Source of the DNA: Acidobacteriota bacterium
GTDB taxonomy: Bacteria > Acidobacteriota > Vicinamibacteria > Vicinamibacterales > UBA2999
Reading direction: 5' to 3'
Length of the DNA stretch: 64,000 bases
Assembly (NCBI GenBank): GCA_030650395.1
Contig: JAUSDY010000121.1
Coordinates: 1 to 64,000 of the forward strand
Shown: one piece after another, positions 16,127 to 27,511 of the stretch
Numbering within the stretch: the stretch's first letter is position 1
Layout: each line of letters begins with the position of its first letter
Translations under genes and position numbers: made by a program
Notes under the pieces: generated by a model
Told to the model about the DNA's origin: nothing
Seen by the model: the letters and a program-made list of their open reading frames with translations, nothing else
Databases searched by the model: none

Positions 16127-17309
16127 CGCTCAACCACGCGTGCACTGGCTGCCACTCGGTCAGCTCGGGATGCTGCGTCACCAGGGCCCACAGAATCGCG
16201 CTCGTGTCGGCCAGCAGCTGCTGACGATACTCTCGGGGCAGCGCGCTCACCGCGCGTTGCAATTCACGCAACGCTCCGGCGCCGTCGCCCGTCGCCACTT
16301 TGCAGAGCGCCAGCCGCGACGCCTGCACCGGATTCTTCCCGGCGTCCCGGGCCTGGCCTTCAGCATACGCCGACAGCGCCGCCTGGAACCGGCCCTGTAA
16401 GAACAGTGTATGCCCCAGATTGTAATGGCCAAAGGCCAGGTCGGGCAGGCGCCGAATCACTTCGCGAAACGCGGCTTCCGACTCGTTGAGACGGCCCAGC
16501 TCGCGCCGAACGACCCCGACGTTGTTGAGTGCCTGCGGGTTGTCGGGCTCCTCGGCGAGCGCGTGCTCGAACGCCGCCAGCGCCTCGGCCGGCCGATCGA
16601 GCTCGCCGAGTGTCGCGCCGAGATTGGCCCACGCCGGCGCGAAGCGCGGCAGGAGGTCCGCCGCCATCTGGAACGCTTCGCTCGCCTTCACCATGTCGTC
16701 GACGCGCAGCCACAACTTGCCGCGCTCGAAATGGGCCGCGGGCCAATCGGGTGCAGTTCCGATCGCTTCATCGAGATCGCGCTCGGCCGCATCGAAGTCG
16801 TTGACTTCCATGCATGCGCTCGCAGTGGCGACGAGCGCCGCTGCGGTACGGCCCGCCCGCAGCGCCTCGACGCACTGCTTTAGCCGCTCGGCCGGGTCTG
16901 AGAGGCGGAACGCGCGAGGCAGGGCACCTAAGACGCCGGGTTCGCTCTTACTGTTCGGAGAGAGCGAACCCGGCGTCATACTCGCAGAGAGCGAACCCGG
17001 CGTCATCAGCAGCCACGCCTGTCCATGTTTCTCGAGAGCCGCCGACCACTCGGCTTGGAGATACGCGCGCTGCGTTGTCACCAGCCTCGTGCTGTTGGTC
17101 TGATGATCGGGGAACGCGTCATTGATGCCATCAACTCGCAGCACGACGGGTCCGGATGGGAGCTCCGGAATCAGCGGATAACGAAACGGCCATTCAATCG
17201 CCGCAGGCGCCCGCATGACTGTCCCTCCCGGGTGCTCGGCCTTCCACTCCTTGAGCCAGGCTTCTGCTGCGGCGAGATCCACCGCGTCGACCAGGAAACT
17301 CGACCCCAC
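16104..17309 (-). CDS. TPR-repeat protein
   Basis: 401 aa. The C-terminal two thirds contain at least five tetratricopeptide repeats (for example WANLGATLGELDRPAEALAA, then ALNNVGVVRRELGRLNESEA and GHYNLGHTLFLQGRFQAALS). TPR scaffolds mediate protein contacts. The N-terminal 130 residues are of unknown type and include a repeat-derived insertion (residues about 103-124, PGSLSAS...). The GTG start at 17309 sits inside a sequence that looks like another dispersed repeat (GGTCAGAATGAGC), and there is no good Shine-Dalgarno sequence, so the gene may be 5'-truncated. It lies just upstream of the kinase gene on the same strand. Confidence 0.7.
   Translation of the reverse strand: MGSSFLVDAVDLAAAEAWLKEWKAEHPGGTVMRAPAAIEWPFRYPLIPELPSGPVVLRVDGINDAFPDHQTNSTRLVTTQRAYLQAEWSAALEKHGQAWLLMTPGSLSASMTPGSLSPNSKSEPGVLGALPRAFRLSDPAERLKQCVEALRAGRTAAALVATASACMEVNDFDAAERDLDEAIGTAPDWPAAHFERGKLWLRVDDMVKASEAFQMAADLLPRFAPAWANLGATLGELDRPAEALAAFEHALAEEPDNPQALNNVGVVRRELGRLNESEAAFREVIRRLPDLAFGHYNLGHTLFLQGRFQAALSAYAEGQARDAGKNPVQASRLALCKVATGDGAGALRELQRAVSALPREYRQQLLADTSAILWALVTQHPELTEWQPVHAWLSEELRVKS
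16932..17004. repeat. Palindromic repeat inserted in the TPR gene
   Basis: AGAGCGAACCCGGCGTC occurs at 16961-16977 and 16988-17004, and in inverted form at 16932-16948. The first two copies make a perfect 17-bp stem with a 12-nt loop. The insertion keeps the TPR reading frame open and encodes the repeated peptide MTPGSLS. Confidence 0.85.
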
Positions 17310-17341
17310 GAGCTCATTCTGACCCCTTCGCAGCGTAAGGT

Positions 17342-17866
17342 CTACGATCGCGCGAGCGTCTTCTGCAACGAGCGGCGGAACGACTCGGGATTGAGCGCCG
17401 GATATCGATGCAGTTCGGGAGCGATGGACTCGAACAGGGCCAGCAGGGGCTCAGGTTCGACCGCGCCTGACTTCAGCATGTCGGCCACATCGCGCTGATC
17501 CTGGGCGTGCCCGCGCTCGATCTTGGCCAGAGCCTGCGAATAGAAATCGTAGTGATAGTACGAAACGAGCCCTTCCTGCCTGATGAAGCCGCTCCTCGCT
17601 TCCCACCCGGGCAGCGCCGGAATGAAATGAGACGGCGCGACCAACTCGACATTGATGGCCAGTTCATCCTTGAGCCGGGCGATGGCGTGAAAGACTTCGT
17701 CCGCCTCCGGCACGAATGTGAGGTCGACGTCGATGGTCGTCTCGCGCCATCCGAGCAAGACCGCGCTGGCACCCCCCGTCAGAAACACGCGCGTCGGCTG
17801 GCGCACCGCCAGCCCCAGCGCTCGCATGAAGCGCTCGATCTGTTCGCGGCCGCTCAGCCCGCGCAT
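17342..17866 (-). CDS. Nucleotidyltransferase-fold protein (DUF6036-like)
   Basis: 174 aa. The N-terminal half has the minimal nucleotidyltransferase signature: Gly31-Gly32 in LTGGASAVLLGW, followed by Asp46 and Asp48 in TIDVDLTF. The rest is helical. Such proteins occur in nucleotidyltransferase-type toxin/antitoxin modules (AbiEii-like, MNT, DUF6036). Its start overlaps the end of the small upstream gene by 13 nt, so the two are translationally coupled. Toxin activity is only inference. Confidence 0.65.
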   Translation of the reverse strand: MRGLSGREQIERFMRALGLAVRQPTRVFLTGGASAVLLGWRETTIDVDLTFVPEADEVFHAIARLKDELAINVELVAPSHFIPALPGWEARSGFIRQEGLVSYYHYDFYSQALAKIERGHAQDQRDVADMLKSGAVEPEPLLALFESIAPELHRYPALNPESFRRSLQKTLARS

Positions 17867-18129
17867 TCGGCAGCCCGTTCGAAGCTGACGAGCCGGCGGA
17901 TCAACGCGTTGTAGCGGGAATGGGCGCTCGCGACATCCTCGGCCGCCAGCCGGAGGTAGAGCCGATGTTCGGCGCCCGCCGAGCGATCGAGCGGTACGTC
18001 CAGCCCGAGGCGCCGCAGGCGCGGGGCGCCAATCAGCACGAGGTCCGCGGCTTCACTGTCGCGCGATTCGGCGAGGTCGCGAAGACCCCGTTGCACGAGG
18101 TCGCCGCCGGGCAGTCGCGAGAAGTCCAC
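17854..18129 (-). CDS. Small partner protein of the nucleotidyltransferase-fold gene
   Basis: 91 aa, GTG start at 18129, no membrane segment or metal motif. The sequence is charged and probably helical. The 13-nt overlap with the nucleotidyltransferase-fold gene and the shared orientation indicate a two-gene module. By position it could be the antitoxin or substrate-recruiting partner, but I recognise no domain that would prove it. Confidence 0.5.
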   Translation of the reverse strand: MDFSRLPGGDLVQRGLRDLAESRDSEAADLVLIGAPRLRRLGLDVPLDRSAGAEHRLYLRLAAEDVASAHSRYNALIRRLVSFERAAECAG

Positions 18130-18248
18130 GAACCGATTCTACCGGGATACCGAATCTGATTCCTGTGCAGCGGCAGAAACAGCCCTTCGGCACCTCCCGT
18201 CTCGGGGTCAGTCCCGTGAGAATCGCGAAGCACCACCAACTGGCAACG

Positions 18249-20620
18249 CTAAAAGCGCGCGCGAAGCGCAAGAGACACCGTTCGCGGCGCGCCGAAGTGC
18301 GTGCCGCTGAATGGGTTGCCAAAGTTGTAGGCGTATTTGGCGTTCAGTAGATTCAGGATCGCGGTTCGAACAGTCACGCTGCGCTTACCCGAGCGCCAGA
18401 GCGGAACGTCGCCGAGCAGCGACACCACCGTTCGGGGCGCGACACGTCCGCGATCGAAATCCACCAGGCCGGCGCCCGGTTGCCGCCTCAGCTCGTCTTC
18501 TTCGTCTCGCTGAATCGGTGTGCCGCTCTCGTACCGGGCGGTGAGCGCGATCGCGATGCCGGTGCGGTCATGCTCCCAATTGCCCCCCCTCCGAGCACGA
18601 GCCGTCGATCGTGGTCCGGCACGAACTCATCGCCGTCACCGAGGTCGCCGATCTCGTCCTCGAGGAAGAGGCCGCCGGTGATCGGTCCCGCCTGAATGAC
18701 GCGGGCTGTCGAGGCGTTGACATAGCCTGACCACCCATCCCGACGCGGCATCTCCAGTCGCAGGTCGAGCCCTCTGGCACGGCCGGTCGCGACGGCATTA
18801 GGAAAAATGATTGTCGTGCCCGCGAAGATATTGGGATCGGCAACTTCACCGATCGCGCGATACCAGATCGCCGCATCAATGCGGAGCCGCCGCCCGAACC
18901 ACTGCTCGACGCCCAACTCCGCCGCCCATTGACGCTCGGGTTCGAGCGCGGCGCCGCCGCCCTCATCGTCATGTGCGAACGGCGAGAGTTGCCGCGCCTG
19001 TTCGGATGACGAGAGCAGCAGGTTCTCGGGCTGCGGTGGCTGGAAGAACCGGCTGAGCGACGCACGCACAACCGTCTTCTCGCCGAGGCGATGGGCGGCG
19101 CCTATGCGGGGGCTCCATTGCTGCCGGTCGAGCAGGAGCTGGCTCGCATCGAAGCGGAGGCCGGCACTGAAGGTCAGGGAGTCGGACGGGTGCCATTCGT
19201 CCTGGAGAAACACCGACCACAAGGTTGGCGTCGCTTTCCCGGCGAATACGAACGGCCGGCCCTGATCGAATTCGAGCGCGGCGCCGCTGAAGCCGGCCTC
19301 GTCAGCCGCGTCCTCGTCGGTCACGGCGAATTGAAAAAATTCGTCGAGCGCGAGCCGCTGGATTTCGACACCGCTCTTCAGCAGATGAGTACGCCGCTGA
19401 TGAGTGAAAGCCGCGATCGCGCCGGCTCGCACCAACGTTCGATCGGCAGACGCGACGAGTGGCGTGTCGTGCGGGCTGCTCCGCAGCTGCGAGCCCGCGC
19501 GCCGCGCGTAGGCCGACACTTGCGAGACGGTGGCCGGCGACCAGGTTCGCTGCCACGACCCCGTCACGTGCCGTTGTGAGATCTCCTGCCGTTGATCCTG
19601 GCCCGCGGCCTCTTGCGTCTCGGTATTGGGCACTTGGTACGACGCGTTTCCAGCGCCCCAGCTTGCATTGACGCGATCGCGCGCTGCCGACGCCCACGCG
19701 ATCTGGCCGGCGGTGCCTGTCGAATGTCCCTCGTTGTGAAGGTTGTCGGGATGCACCGGATCGAGGAAGCGGCTGGAGCGCTGCGCGACGCCGCCGATCT
19801 GCAGCGTGGCGCGGCTGCCAAGGCGCCCGCCCGCAGACGCGCCGCCGCTGGTGCCCTCGTCGATGGCCTGTTCTACCTGCGCTGACGCGATCCAGTCCTC
19901 ATGCGCGGATTTCGATCGCACGTCGATCACCCCGCCCGCCTTGTACCCGAACTCTGCCGGAATGAAACCGGTGATGACGCTCACGCTGTCGACCGACGAC
20001 AGGTCCGGCCCGAGCCCCGACAGCTGATCGAGCCGCTCGTACACCGGAACCCCATCGACGACATAGAGAAAGCCGTCATCGATGCCGCGGACGTGAAGCA
20101 GGCCGTTGTCTTCCGCGGCCCATCCGGGCAGCGTCGCGACCACGTCCTGGATGCCGCGCGCGCCGATCCGCACCGGCACAAGATCCACTGAGGCGCCGGC
20201 GACCGACGCGCGCGAGGTGACCGAGTCGCGCATCAGCGGCGCTTCGACGACGACGGTGCCGGTGATGCGTGGTGGCAACCGCAGCGTGACGTCGATCGGG
20301 AGCGCCGCGTCGATGGTGAGAGGGTAGACGAGCGAGTCTTGTCCGGGCGCTACAGCGCGCAGCGCATAACGGCCTGGCGCAACGCCGGGGAATACGAAGC
20401 GCCCGGCCGTGTTGGAGGTTTGCAGATCGACCGTGCCGCCGAGCGGGTCGGTCAGGTGGATCACGGCCGCCGCGATCGGCTGCCCCTGCACGTCGAGCAG
20501 CACGCCCTGGACTCTTGCGAGTTGCAGCTGCGCCCAGGCCGGCTGCGCATGCAGCGCCAGCGTCAACAGCAGCCATGCCCGCCATGGCCCGCGCGCGCGT
20601 TGTCCGCCTGGAGTCATCAT
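18249..20620 (-). CDS. TonB-dependent receptor, interrupted by a frameshift in a G tract
   Basis: A signal peptide (LLLTLALHAQPAWA) is followed by a carboxypeptidase-like beta-sandwich (GVLLDVQGQPIAAAVIHL), a TonB plug (GLLHVRGIDDGFLYVVDGVP) and a 22-strand-type barrel. The frame is lost at seven G (C7 at 18583-18589 on the plus strand) and the shifted frame ends at 18488. With six G it would continue as NWEHDRTGIAIAL to the usual C-terminus, ending LALRARF at 18249. Start ATG at 20620, three bases after the cytochrome stop, preferred over an in-frame codon at 20677. It is a sequencing error or a genuine phase or inactivation mutation. The substrate is unknown. Confidence 0.85.
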
Positions 20621-20622
20621 GT

Positions 20623-21078
20623 CTACTGCCCTGGTGGCGCCTTTGGCGTGGCCTCGCCTTGATGGCACGTGTAACACGTGACCCGGCCGAGAACCGATTC
20701 ACCAGGCTTTGGCTTGTGATCGGGGAAGAACTGCTTGTTGATGGCCTTGGTCATCTCGAGCATCCGGCGCGCCGTGACTTTTTTGGGATTTTCCTCGCTC
20801 GCAAAATTGCCGCGAACGTGACAGGTGTTACAGCTGCCGCCGACCGCCTGAACCATGTGGTTCATTTCCTCCTGGAAGTCAGGTGCGAGCAGGCCCGTCA
20901 GGACCTTCACGGCCAGGCTGTCCACCACGGTCGGGGTCGGCGCCTGGGCGTGTAGGGCCGACAAACCTGAAGGTTTGTCGCCACGAAACGACGGTGTAGC
21001 GCGGAACTTCAGTTCCGCGATGAAGGGTGACAGCCAGAACACCAGTGTAAAAGCGAGGAAGTAGGCGGTTTTGCGCAT
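20623..21078 (-). CDS. RC-type c-type cytochrome (two CxxCH)
   Basis: 151 aa. A signal helix is followed by a region encoded by two palindromic repeats (about residues 20-40), then a domain with haem motifs CNTCH (Cys83, Cys86) and CYTCH (Cys135, Cys138), and NFASEENPKKVTARRMLEMT between them. This matches the photosynthetic-reaction-centre cytochrome c subunit family as found in non-photosynthetic Acidobacteriota, acting as a periplasmic electron carrier. ATG 21078 or GTG 21096 are both possible starts; neither has a clear Shine-Dalgarno sequence. It is co-transcribed with the TonB receptor (3-bp gap). Confidence 0.8.
   Translation of the reverse strand: MRKTAYFLAFTLVFWLSPFIAELKFRATPSFRGDKPSGLSALHAQAPTPTVVDSLAVKVLTGLLAPDFQEEMNHMVQAVGGSCNTCHVRGNFASEENPKKVTARRMLEMTKAINKQFFPDHKPKPGESVLGRVTCYTCHQGEATPKAPPGQ
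20959..20980. repeat. Palindrome F1 (CGACAAACCT-GA-AGGTTTGTCG) inside the cytochrome gene
   Basis: A perfect 10-bp inverted repeat with a 2-nt loop lies in-frame within the cytochrome coding sequence. It recurs exactly at 21364-21385, imperfectly at 21430-21449, and as a half site at 33841-33851. Confidence 0.9.
21000..21019. repeat. Palindrome G1 (CGCGGAACT-TC-AGTTCCGCG) inside the cytochrome gene
   Basis: A perfect 9-bp inverted repeat with a 2-nt loop, 20 bp from palindrome F1 and also within the cytochrome reading frame, encoding AELKFRA. It recurs at 21852-21871 and 50175-50194, each time followed or preceded by TAG or CTA. Confidence 0.9.
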
Positions 21079-21099
21079 GCCCGGGGAAGGTAGCACGCC

Positions 21100-21129
21100 T
21101 TGCGTGATTTTGAAGGAGCGTGCTATATT
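21100..21129 (+). promoter_or_regulatory. Predicted sigma-70 promoter of the str operon
   Basis: TTGCGT (21100-21105) and TATATT (21124-21129) are separated by 18 bp, in a local AT-rich dip. This places a start site near 21136 and gives a leader of about 340 nt before rpsL. It lies divergently from the cytochrome gene. Confidence 0.6.
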
Positions 21130-21476
21130 CGTCAGGTTCTCGTGAGGCTAGGACACCCTATCTAGTCTCAACCGCGTCGTGACGCGTCTGAGCGGAACCC
21201 CTCCGGGGGGGCCGCAAATCGCTGAAAAGCCGAAACGCTTGAAGCGAAATACGCGTCCGCCGATGCCGAAAACACCATTAGTAGGGTTTTTCCGCTCGAA
21301 GTGCCAAGCCACTCTCTTTCTTAGTGAGGTGGCTTTCAGGCTTCAAGCACCATAGCCTGGGATCGACAAACCTGAAGGTTTGTCGCACCAAGGTAGTGGA
21401 GAGTTTTCGTTAGTCGCGCCGTCAGGTGCCGACAAGCCCAGGTTTGTCGATTCTGTTGCGGTGCTTTGGAGTGCTC
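21130..21476 (+). promoter_or_regulatory. Structured leader of the ribosomal operon
   Basis: No open gene is seen. The leader holds a CCCCTCCGGGGGGG stem region near 21197-21212, an AAGCCAC/GTGGCTT hairpin at about 21308-21337, a CAGGCT/AGCCTG hairpin just after it, and the F-type palindromes at 21364-21385 and 21430-21449. A regulatory RNA role such as attenuation or r-protein feedback is plausible but unproven. Confidence 0.4.
21364..21385. repeat. Palindrome F2 (CGACAAACCT-GA-AGGTTTGTCG) in the rpsL leader
   Basis: Identical over 22 bp to the copy inside the cytochrome gene at 20959-20980. A degraded copy follows at 21430-21449. Confidence 0.9.
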
Positions 21477-21851
<375 letters not shown>

Positions 21852-21871
21852 CGCGGAACTTTAGTTCCGCG
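21852..21871. repeat. Palindrome G2 (CGCGGAACT-TT-AGTTCCGCG) between rpsL and rpsG
   Basis: A perfect 9-bp inverted repeat starting at the base after the rpsL stop codon and ending 13 bp before the rpsG ATG. Same element as at 21000 and 50175. Confidence 0.9.
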
Positions 21872-21884
21872 AATTGAGAAACCT

Positions 21885-22358
21885 ATGCCGCGCAGACGAG
21901 TAATCGCGAAACGTGAACTGTTGCCGGACGCCCTGTACGGGAGCCCGCTCGTCACCAAGTTCATCAACACGATCATGAGCGAAGGGAAGCGTTCGACCGC
22001 CGAGCGCATCCTGTATCAAAGCTTCGACCTCATCAAGGAGCGCTCGGGCGACGATCCGCTCAAGGTCTTCAAGAAGGCCGTGGACAACGTCAAGCCTGCG
22101 CTCGAGGTCAAGTCGCGGCGCGTCGGCGGCTCGAACTACCAGGTGCCGATCGAGGTCAACCCGAACCGCCGGCTCTCGCTGAGCATCCGCTGGCTGGTGG
22201 GCTTTGCCCGCTCGCGCGGCGACGGCAAGACCATGCAGGAAAAGCTGGCCAACGAGCTGCTCGACGCGGCCAACCTGCGCGGCGGCGCCGTCAAGAAGCG
22301 CGAAGACACGCACCGCATGGCGGAAGCGAATAAGGCTTTTGCTCACTATCGCTGGTAA
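21885..22358 (+). CDS. rpsG: 30S ribosomal protein S7
   Basis: 157 aa, the normal length. S7 binds the 3' major domain of 16S rRNA, nucleates head assembly and lines the E site. The sequence begins [15 protein letters not shown] and shows the family core [12 protein letters not shown] and the C-terminal [20 protein letters not shown]. It lies 33 bp after rpsL, with the palindrome between them. The ribosome binding site is weak (TTGAGAA). Confidence 0.97.
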   Translation: MPRRRVIAKRELLPDALYGSPLVTKFINTIMSEGKRSTAERILYQSFDLIKERSGDDPLKVFKKAVDNVKPALEVKSRRVGGSNYQVPIEVNPNRRLSLSIRWLVGFARSRGDGKTMQEKLANELLDAANLRGGAVKKREDTHRMAEANKAFAHYRW

Positions 22359-22361
22359 TTC

Positions 22362-22389
22362 TGAACTCTTAACTCTGCACTCTGAACTG
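22362..22389. repeat. Heptamer array (TKAACTC type) between rpsG and fusA
   Basis: Four 7-nt units in tandem: TGAACTC, TTAACTC, TGCACTC, TGAACTG. Together they occupy most of the 37-bp spacer between the rpsG stop and the fusA ATG. Confidence 0.9.
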
Positions 22390-22395
22390 ATTTAA

Positions 22396-24504
<2,109 letters not shown>

Positions 24505-24506
24505 TC

Positions 24507-24534
24507 AAGGCACAAGGCAGAAGGCAGAAGGCAA
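24507..24534. repeat. Heptamer array (AAGGCAG type) before rpsJ
   Basis: Units AAGGCAC, AAGGCAG, AAGGCAG, AAGGCAA fill the fusA-rpsJ spacer, ending four bases before the rpsJ ATG. The purine-rich unit may act as ribosome binding site. Confidence 0.9.
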
Positions 24535-24538
24535 AATC

Positions 24539-24868
<330 letters not shown>

Positions 24869-24871
24869 GCC

Positions 24872-25558
24872 ATGGTGACCGGAATCATCGGCAAGAAAGT
24901 CGGCATGACGCAGCTGTTCCTCGAGGACGGCACGCTCGAGCCGGCCACCGTCATCCAGGCCGGCCCCTGCATCGTCGTGCAGTCCAAGTCGGGGCAGACC
25001 GACGGTTACGACGCGGTGCAGATCGGGCTGGTCGAAACCAAGCCGTTCCGCAGCGCCAACAAGGCGATCACCGGCCATCACAAGAACGCCAACGTGCCGC
25101 CGACGCGCGTGCAGCGCGAGGTCAAGGTCGCCAAGGGCGCCGAGGCGCCGAAGCCCGGCGACCAGGTGCTGGTCTCGATCTTCAACAAGGGCGAGCGCGT
25201 CGACGTCATCGGCACCAGCAAGGGCCATGGCTTCCAGGGCGTCGTCAAGCGTCACCACTTCAAAGGCGGCCCCGGCGGGCACGGCTCGATGTTTCACCGC
25301 GCGCCTGGCTCGATCGGCGCCTCGTCGTATCCGTCACGCGTCATGCCCGGCATGCGCGCGCACGGGCACATGGGCGTGGACCGTGTGACGGTGCGCAACC
25401 TCCAGGTGTTGCGGATCGACGCCGAGAACCACCTGCTGCTCGTGAAGGGCGCCGTGCCCGGAGCCAACGGCGGATATGTCGTGATTCGCAAGGCGGTGGC
25501 CGCCAAGCCCGAGCCGCGGCCGCAGCTGCAGGAAAAGCCCAAGAAGGGCAAGAAATAA
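24872..25558 (+). CDS. rplC: 50S ribosomal protein L3
   Basis: 228 aa. L3 is an early assembly protein near the peptidyl transferase centre. It begins [16 protein letters not shown] and contains the extended-loop signature [18 protein letters not shown]. The C-terminus carries a short Pro/Lys-rich tail ([11 protein letters not shown]) beyond the usual core. The start is 3 bp after rpsJ. Confidence 0.97.
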   Translation: MVTGIIGKKVGMTQLFLEDGTLEPATVIQAGPCIVVQSKSGQTDGYDAVQIGLVETKPFRSANKAITGHHKNANVPPTRVQREVKVAKGAEAPKPGDQVLVSIFNKGERVDVIGTSKGHGFQGVVKRHHFKGGPGGHGSMFHRAPGSIGASSYPSRVMPGMRAHGHMGVDRVTVRNLQVLRIDAENHLLLVKGAVPGANGGYVVIRKAVAAKPEPRPQLQEKPKKGKK

Positions 25559-25560
25559 GA

Positions 25561-25595
25561 ATCTCAGATCTCAGAAGTGAGATTGCAGATTTGTA
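25561..25595. repeat. Heptamer array (ATCTCAG type) between rplC and rplD
   Basis: Units ATCTCAG, ATCTCAG, AAGTGAG, ATTGCAG then ATTTGTAG occupy most of the 47-bp spacer. The same family occurs at 32797 and 42556. Confidence 0.88.
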
Positions 25596-25605
25596 GAGCG
25601 CAGTT

Positions 25606-26253
25606 ATGACGATTGATGTAGTCAACGCGGAAAACAAGAAGGTCGGCGCGGTCGAGTTCAAAGACGATGTCTTTGGCGGGCGCGTCAAGACCGATCTGAT
25701 CCACGAGTCGGTGGTGCGGCTGAATGCGGCCGAGCGCCGCGGCACCCACAAGACGAAGAACCGCGCCAACGTCAGCGGCAGCGGCAAGAAGCCGTGGCGG
25801 CAGAAGGGCACCGGCCGCGCGCGCGTCGGCGAGATCCGCAACCCGTTGTGGCGCGGCGGCGGCACCGTGTTCGGCCCGCAGCCCCGCAGCTACGAGTACC
25901 AGATTCCGAAGAAGGTCGAGAAGGGCGCGCTGCGCGCGGCCCTGATGGAGAAGCTGCAGGCCGGGTTGGTGATCGTCGTCGACGCGCTGACCGCGTCGGC
26001 GGTCAAGACCAAGGCGGCCGCCGGCGTGCTCAAGGCCATCGGCGTGACCGGCAAGGCGCTGCTGATCGACGCGCAGCTCGATGAAAAGTTCGTGCTGTCG
26101 GTCCGCAACCTCGCCGGCGTCACACTGGTGCAGAGCAACCGCGTGACCGCGCGCGACATCGCGAACACGAAGCAGGTGGTGCTCACGACCGCCGCGCTCG
26201 AAAAACTGGAGGCGGCCCTGAGCGAGCGCACGCGTGAGCGTGTGAACGCGTAA
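25606..26253 (+). CDS. rplD: 50S ribosomal protein L4
   Basis: 215 aa, normal length. L4 lines the exit tunnel and in many bacteria feeds back on the S10 operon. The tunnel loop is seen as KPWRQKGTGRARVGEIRNPL, followed by GGGTVFGP. The C-terminal globular part is ordinary. The rplW gene begins 18 bp downstream. Confidence 0.96.
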   Translation: MTIDVVNAENKKVGAVEFKDDVFGGRVKTDLIHESVVRLNAAERRGTHKTKNRANVSGSGKKPWRQKGTGRARVGEIRNPLWRGGGTVFGPQPRSYEYQIPKKVEKGALRAALMEKLQAGLVIVVDALTASAVKTKAAAGVLKAIGVTGKALLIDAQLDEKFVLSVRNLAGVTLVQSNRVTARDIANTKQVVLTTAALEKLEAALSERTRERVNA

Positions 26254-26271
26254 GCGAGTCGAAGGGTAACC

Positions 26272-26562
26272 ATGAAACTGACCGAAGTCATCCGCCGTCC
26301 GCTGATCACCGAAAAGACCACGACGATGCGCGAAGACGGCAAGACCGTGGTGTTCGAAGTGGCCCGCAACGCCAACAAGATCGACATCCGGCGCGCCATC
26401 GAGAAGCTGCTCGGCGCCAAGGTGTCGGAGGTTCGCACCGCCATGACCCGCGGCAAGCTGAAGCGCCAGGGCCGTTTCGTCGGCCGCCGGTCCGACTGGA
26501 AGAAAGCATACGTAACTCTGAAGTCGGGTGAAAAACTCCCGGACTTCCTGGAGGGCGCCTAG
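26272..26562 (+). CDS. rplW: 50S ribosomal protein L23
   Basis: 96 aa. L23 sits at the tunnel exit and docks trigger factor and SRP. The family pattern is clear: IRRPLITEKTT at the start, FEVARNANKIDIRRAIEKL in the middle, and the RNA-binding extension VRTAMTRGKLKRQGRFVGRR. It is followed by an inverted heptamer array before rplB. Confidence 0.96.
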   Translation: MKLTEVIRRPLITEKTTTMREDGKTVVFEVARNANKIDIRRAIEKLLGAKVSEVRTAMTRGKLKRQGRFVGRRSDWKKAYVTLKSGEKLPDFLEGA

Positions 26563-26563
26563 G

Positions 26564-26634
26564 AGTTAAGAGTTCAGAGTTAAGAGTTCAGAGTGGACGG
26601 TCGTTCTGCACTCTGAACTCTGCACTCATAACTT
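26564..26634. repeat. Inverted heptamer array between rplW and rplB
   Basis: Units AGTTAAG, AGTTCAG, AGTTAAG, AGTTCAG run to 26591. After a 14-bp centre the complementary units TGCACTC, TGAACTC, TGCACTC follow, so the transcript can fold into an imperfect hairpin within the ribosomal operon. Confidence 0.88.
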
Positions 26635-26649
26635 CTTCGCAAGGTTTCT

Positions 26650-27474
26650 ATGCCGATCAGAAAATACAAACCCACGACGCCGGGCCGCCGCCAGATGACG
26701 GTGCTGACGTTCGATGAGATCACGACCGACAAGCCGCACGCGCCGCTCACCGAGAAGCTGCAGCAGACCGGCGGGCGCAACAGCACGGGCGAGCAGACGA
26801 TGTGGTGGCGCGGGGGCGGGCACAAGCGCCTCTATCGCATCATCGACTTCAAGCGCGACAAGGCCGGCATTCCCGGCAAGGTGTCGACGATCGAGTACGA
26901 CCCGAATCGCTCGGCGCGCATCGCCTTGATCACGTATGCCGACGGCGAGAAGCGCTACATCCTGCAGCCTGTGGGGCTGAAGGTCGGCGACGCGGTGATT
27001 GCCGGCCCCAACGTCGACATCCTGACGGGCAACTGCCTGCCGCTCAAGAACATCCCGCAGGGCACCATGGTGCACAACGTCGAGCTCAAGCCCGGCAAGG
27101 GCGGCCAGATGGCGCGCAGCGCCGGGGCCAGCGTGCAGGTGGTCGCCAAGGAAGGCGACTACGTCTCGGTGAAGATGCCGTCGGGCGAAATCCGCAGGAT
27201 CTACCAGGACTGCCTCGCGACGATCGGCCAGGTCGGCAACATCGACCACGAGAACGTCTCGATCGGCAAGGCCGGCCGCAGCCGCTGGCTGGGCAAGCGC
27301 CCGCACGTGCGCGGCGTGGCGATGAACCCGGTCGATCACCCGCTCGGTGGCGGTGAAGGCAAGACCTCGGGCGGCCGCCATCCGGTGACGCCGTGGGGCG
27401 TGCCGACCAAGGGTTACAAGACGCGCCGGCCGCAGCCGAGCGACAAGTTCATTGTCCAGCGCCGCAGCAAGTAG
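26650..27474 (+). CDS. rplB: 50S ribosomal protein L2
   Basis: 274 aa, the normal length. L2 is essential for subunit association and peptidyl transferase assembly. It has the N-terminal [14 protein letters not shown], the core [17 protein letters not shown] and the conserved histidine region [23 protein letters not shown] occurs upstream of the ATG after the heptamer array. Confidence 0.97.
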   Translation: MPIRKYKPTTPGRRQMTVLTFDEITTDKPHAPLTEKLQQTGGRNSTGEQTMWWRGGGHKRLYRIIDFKRDKAGIPGKVSTIEYDPNRSARIALITYADGEKRYILQPVGLKVGDAVIAGPNVDILTGNCLPLKNIPQGTMVHNVELKPGKGGQMARSAGASVQVVAKEGDYVSVKMPSGEIRRIYQDCLATIGQVGNIDHENVSIGKAGRSRWLGKRPHVRGVAMNPVDHPLGGGEGKTSGGRHPVTPWGVPTKGYKTRRPQPSDKFIVQRRSK

Positions 27475-27480
27475 GCGCTG

Positions 27481-27508
27481 AAGGCAGAAGGCACAAGGCA
27501 GAAGGCAA
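27481..27508. repeat. Heptamer array (AAGGCAG type) before rpsS
   Basis: Four units in tandem, AAGGCAG, AAGGCAC, AAGGCAG and AAGGCAA, end three bases before the rpsS ATG. Confidence 0.92.
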
Positions 27509-27511
27509 AAC

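Noticed and set aside
21426-21476. Upstream start for rpsL
   Set aside because: It would add 17 residues translated from repeat DNA; GTG at 21477 gives the exact S12 N-terminus.
26564-26634. Transcription terminator between rplW and rplB
   Set aside because: The inverted heptamers could fold, but there is no U-tract and the operon clearly continues with essential genes.
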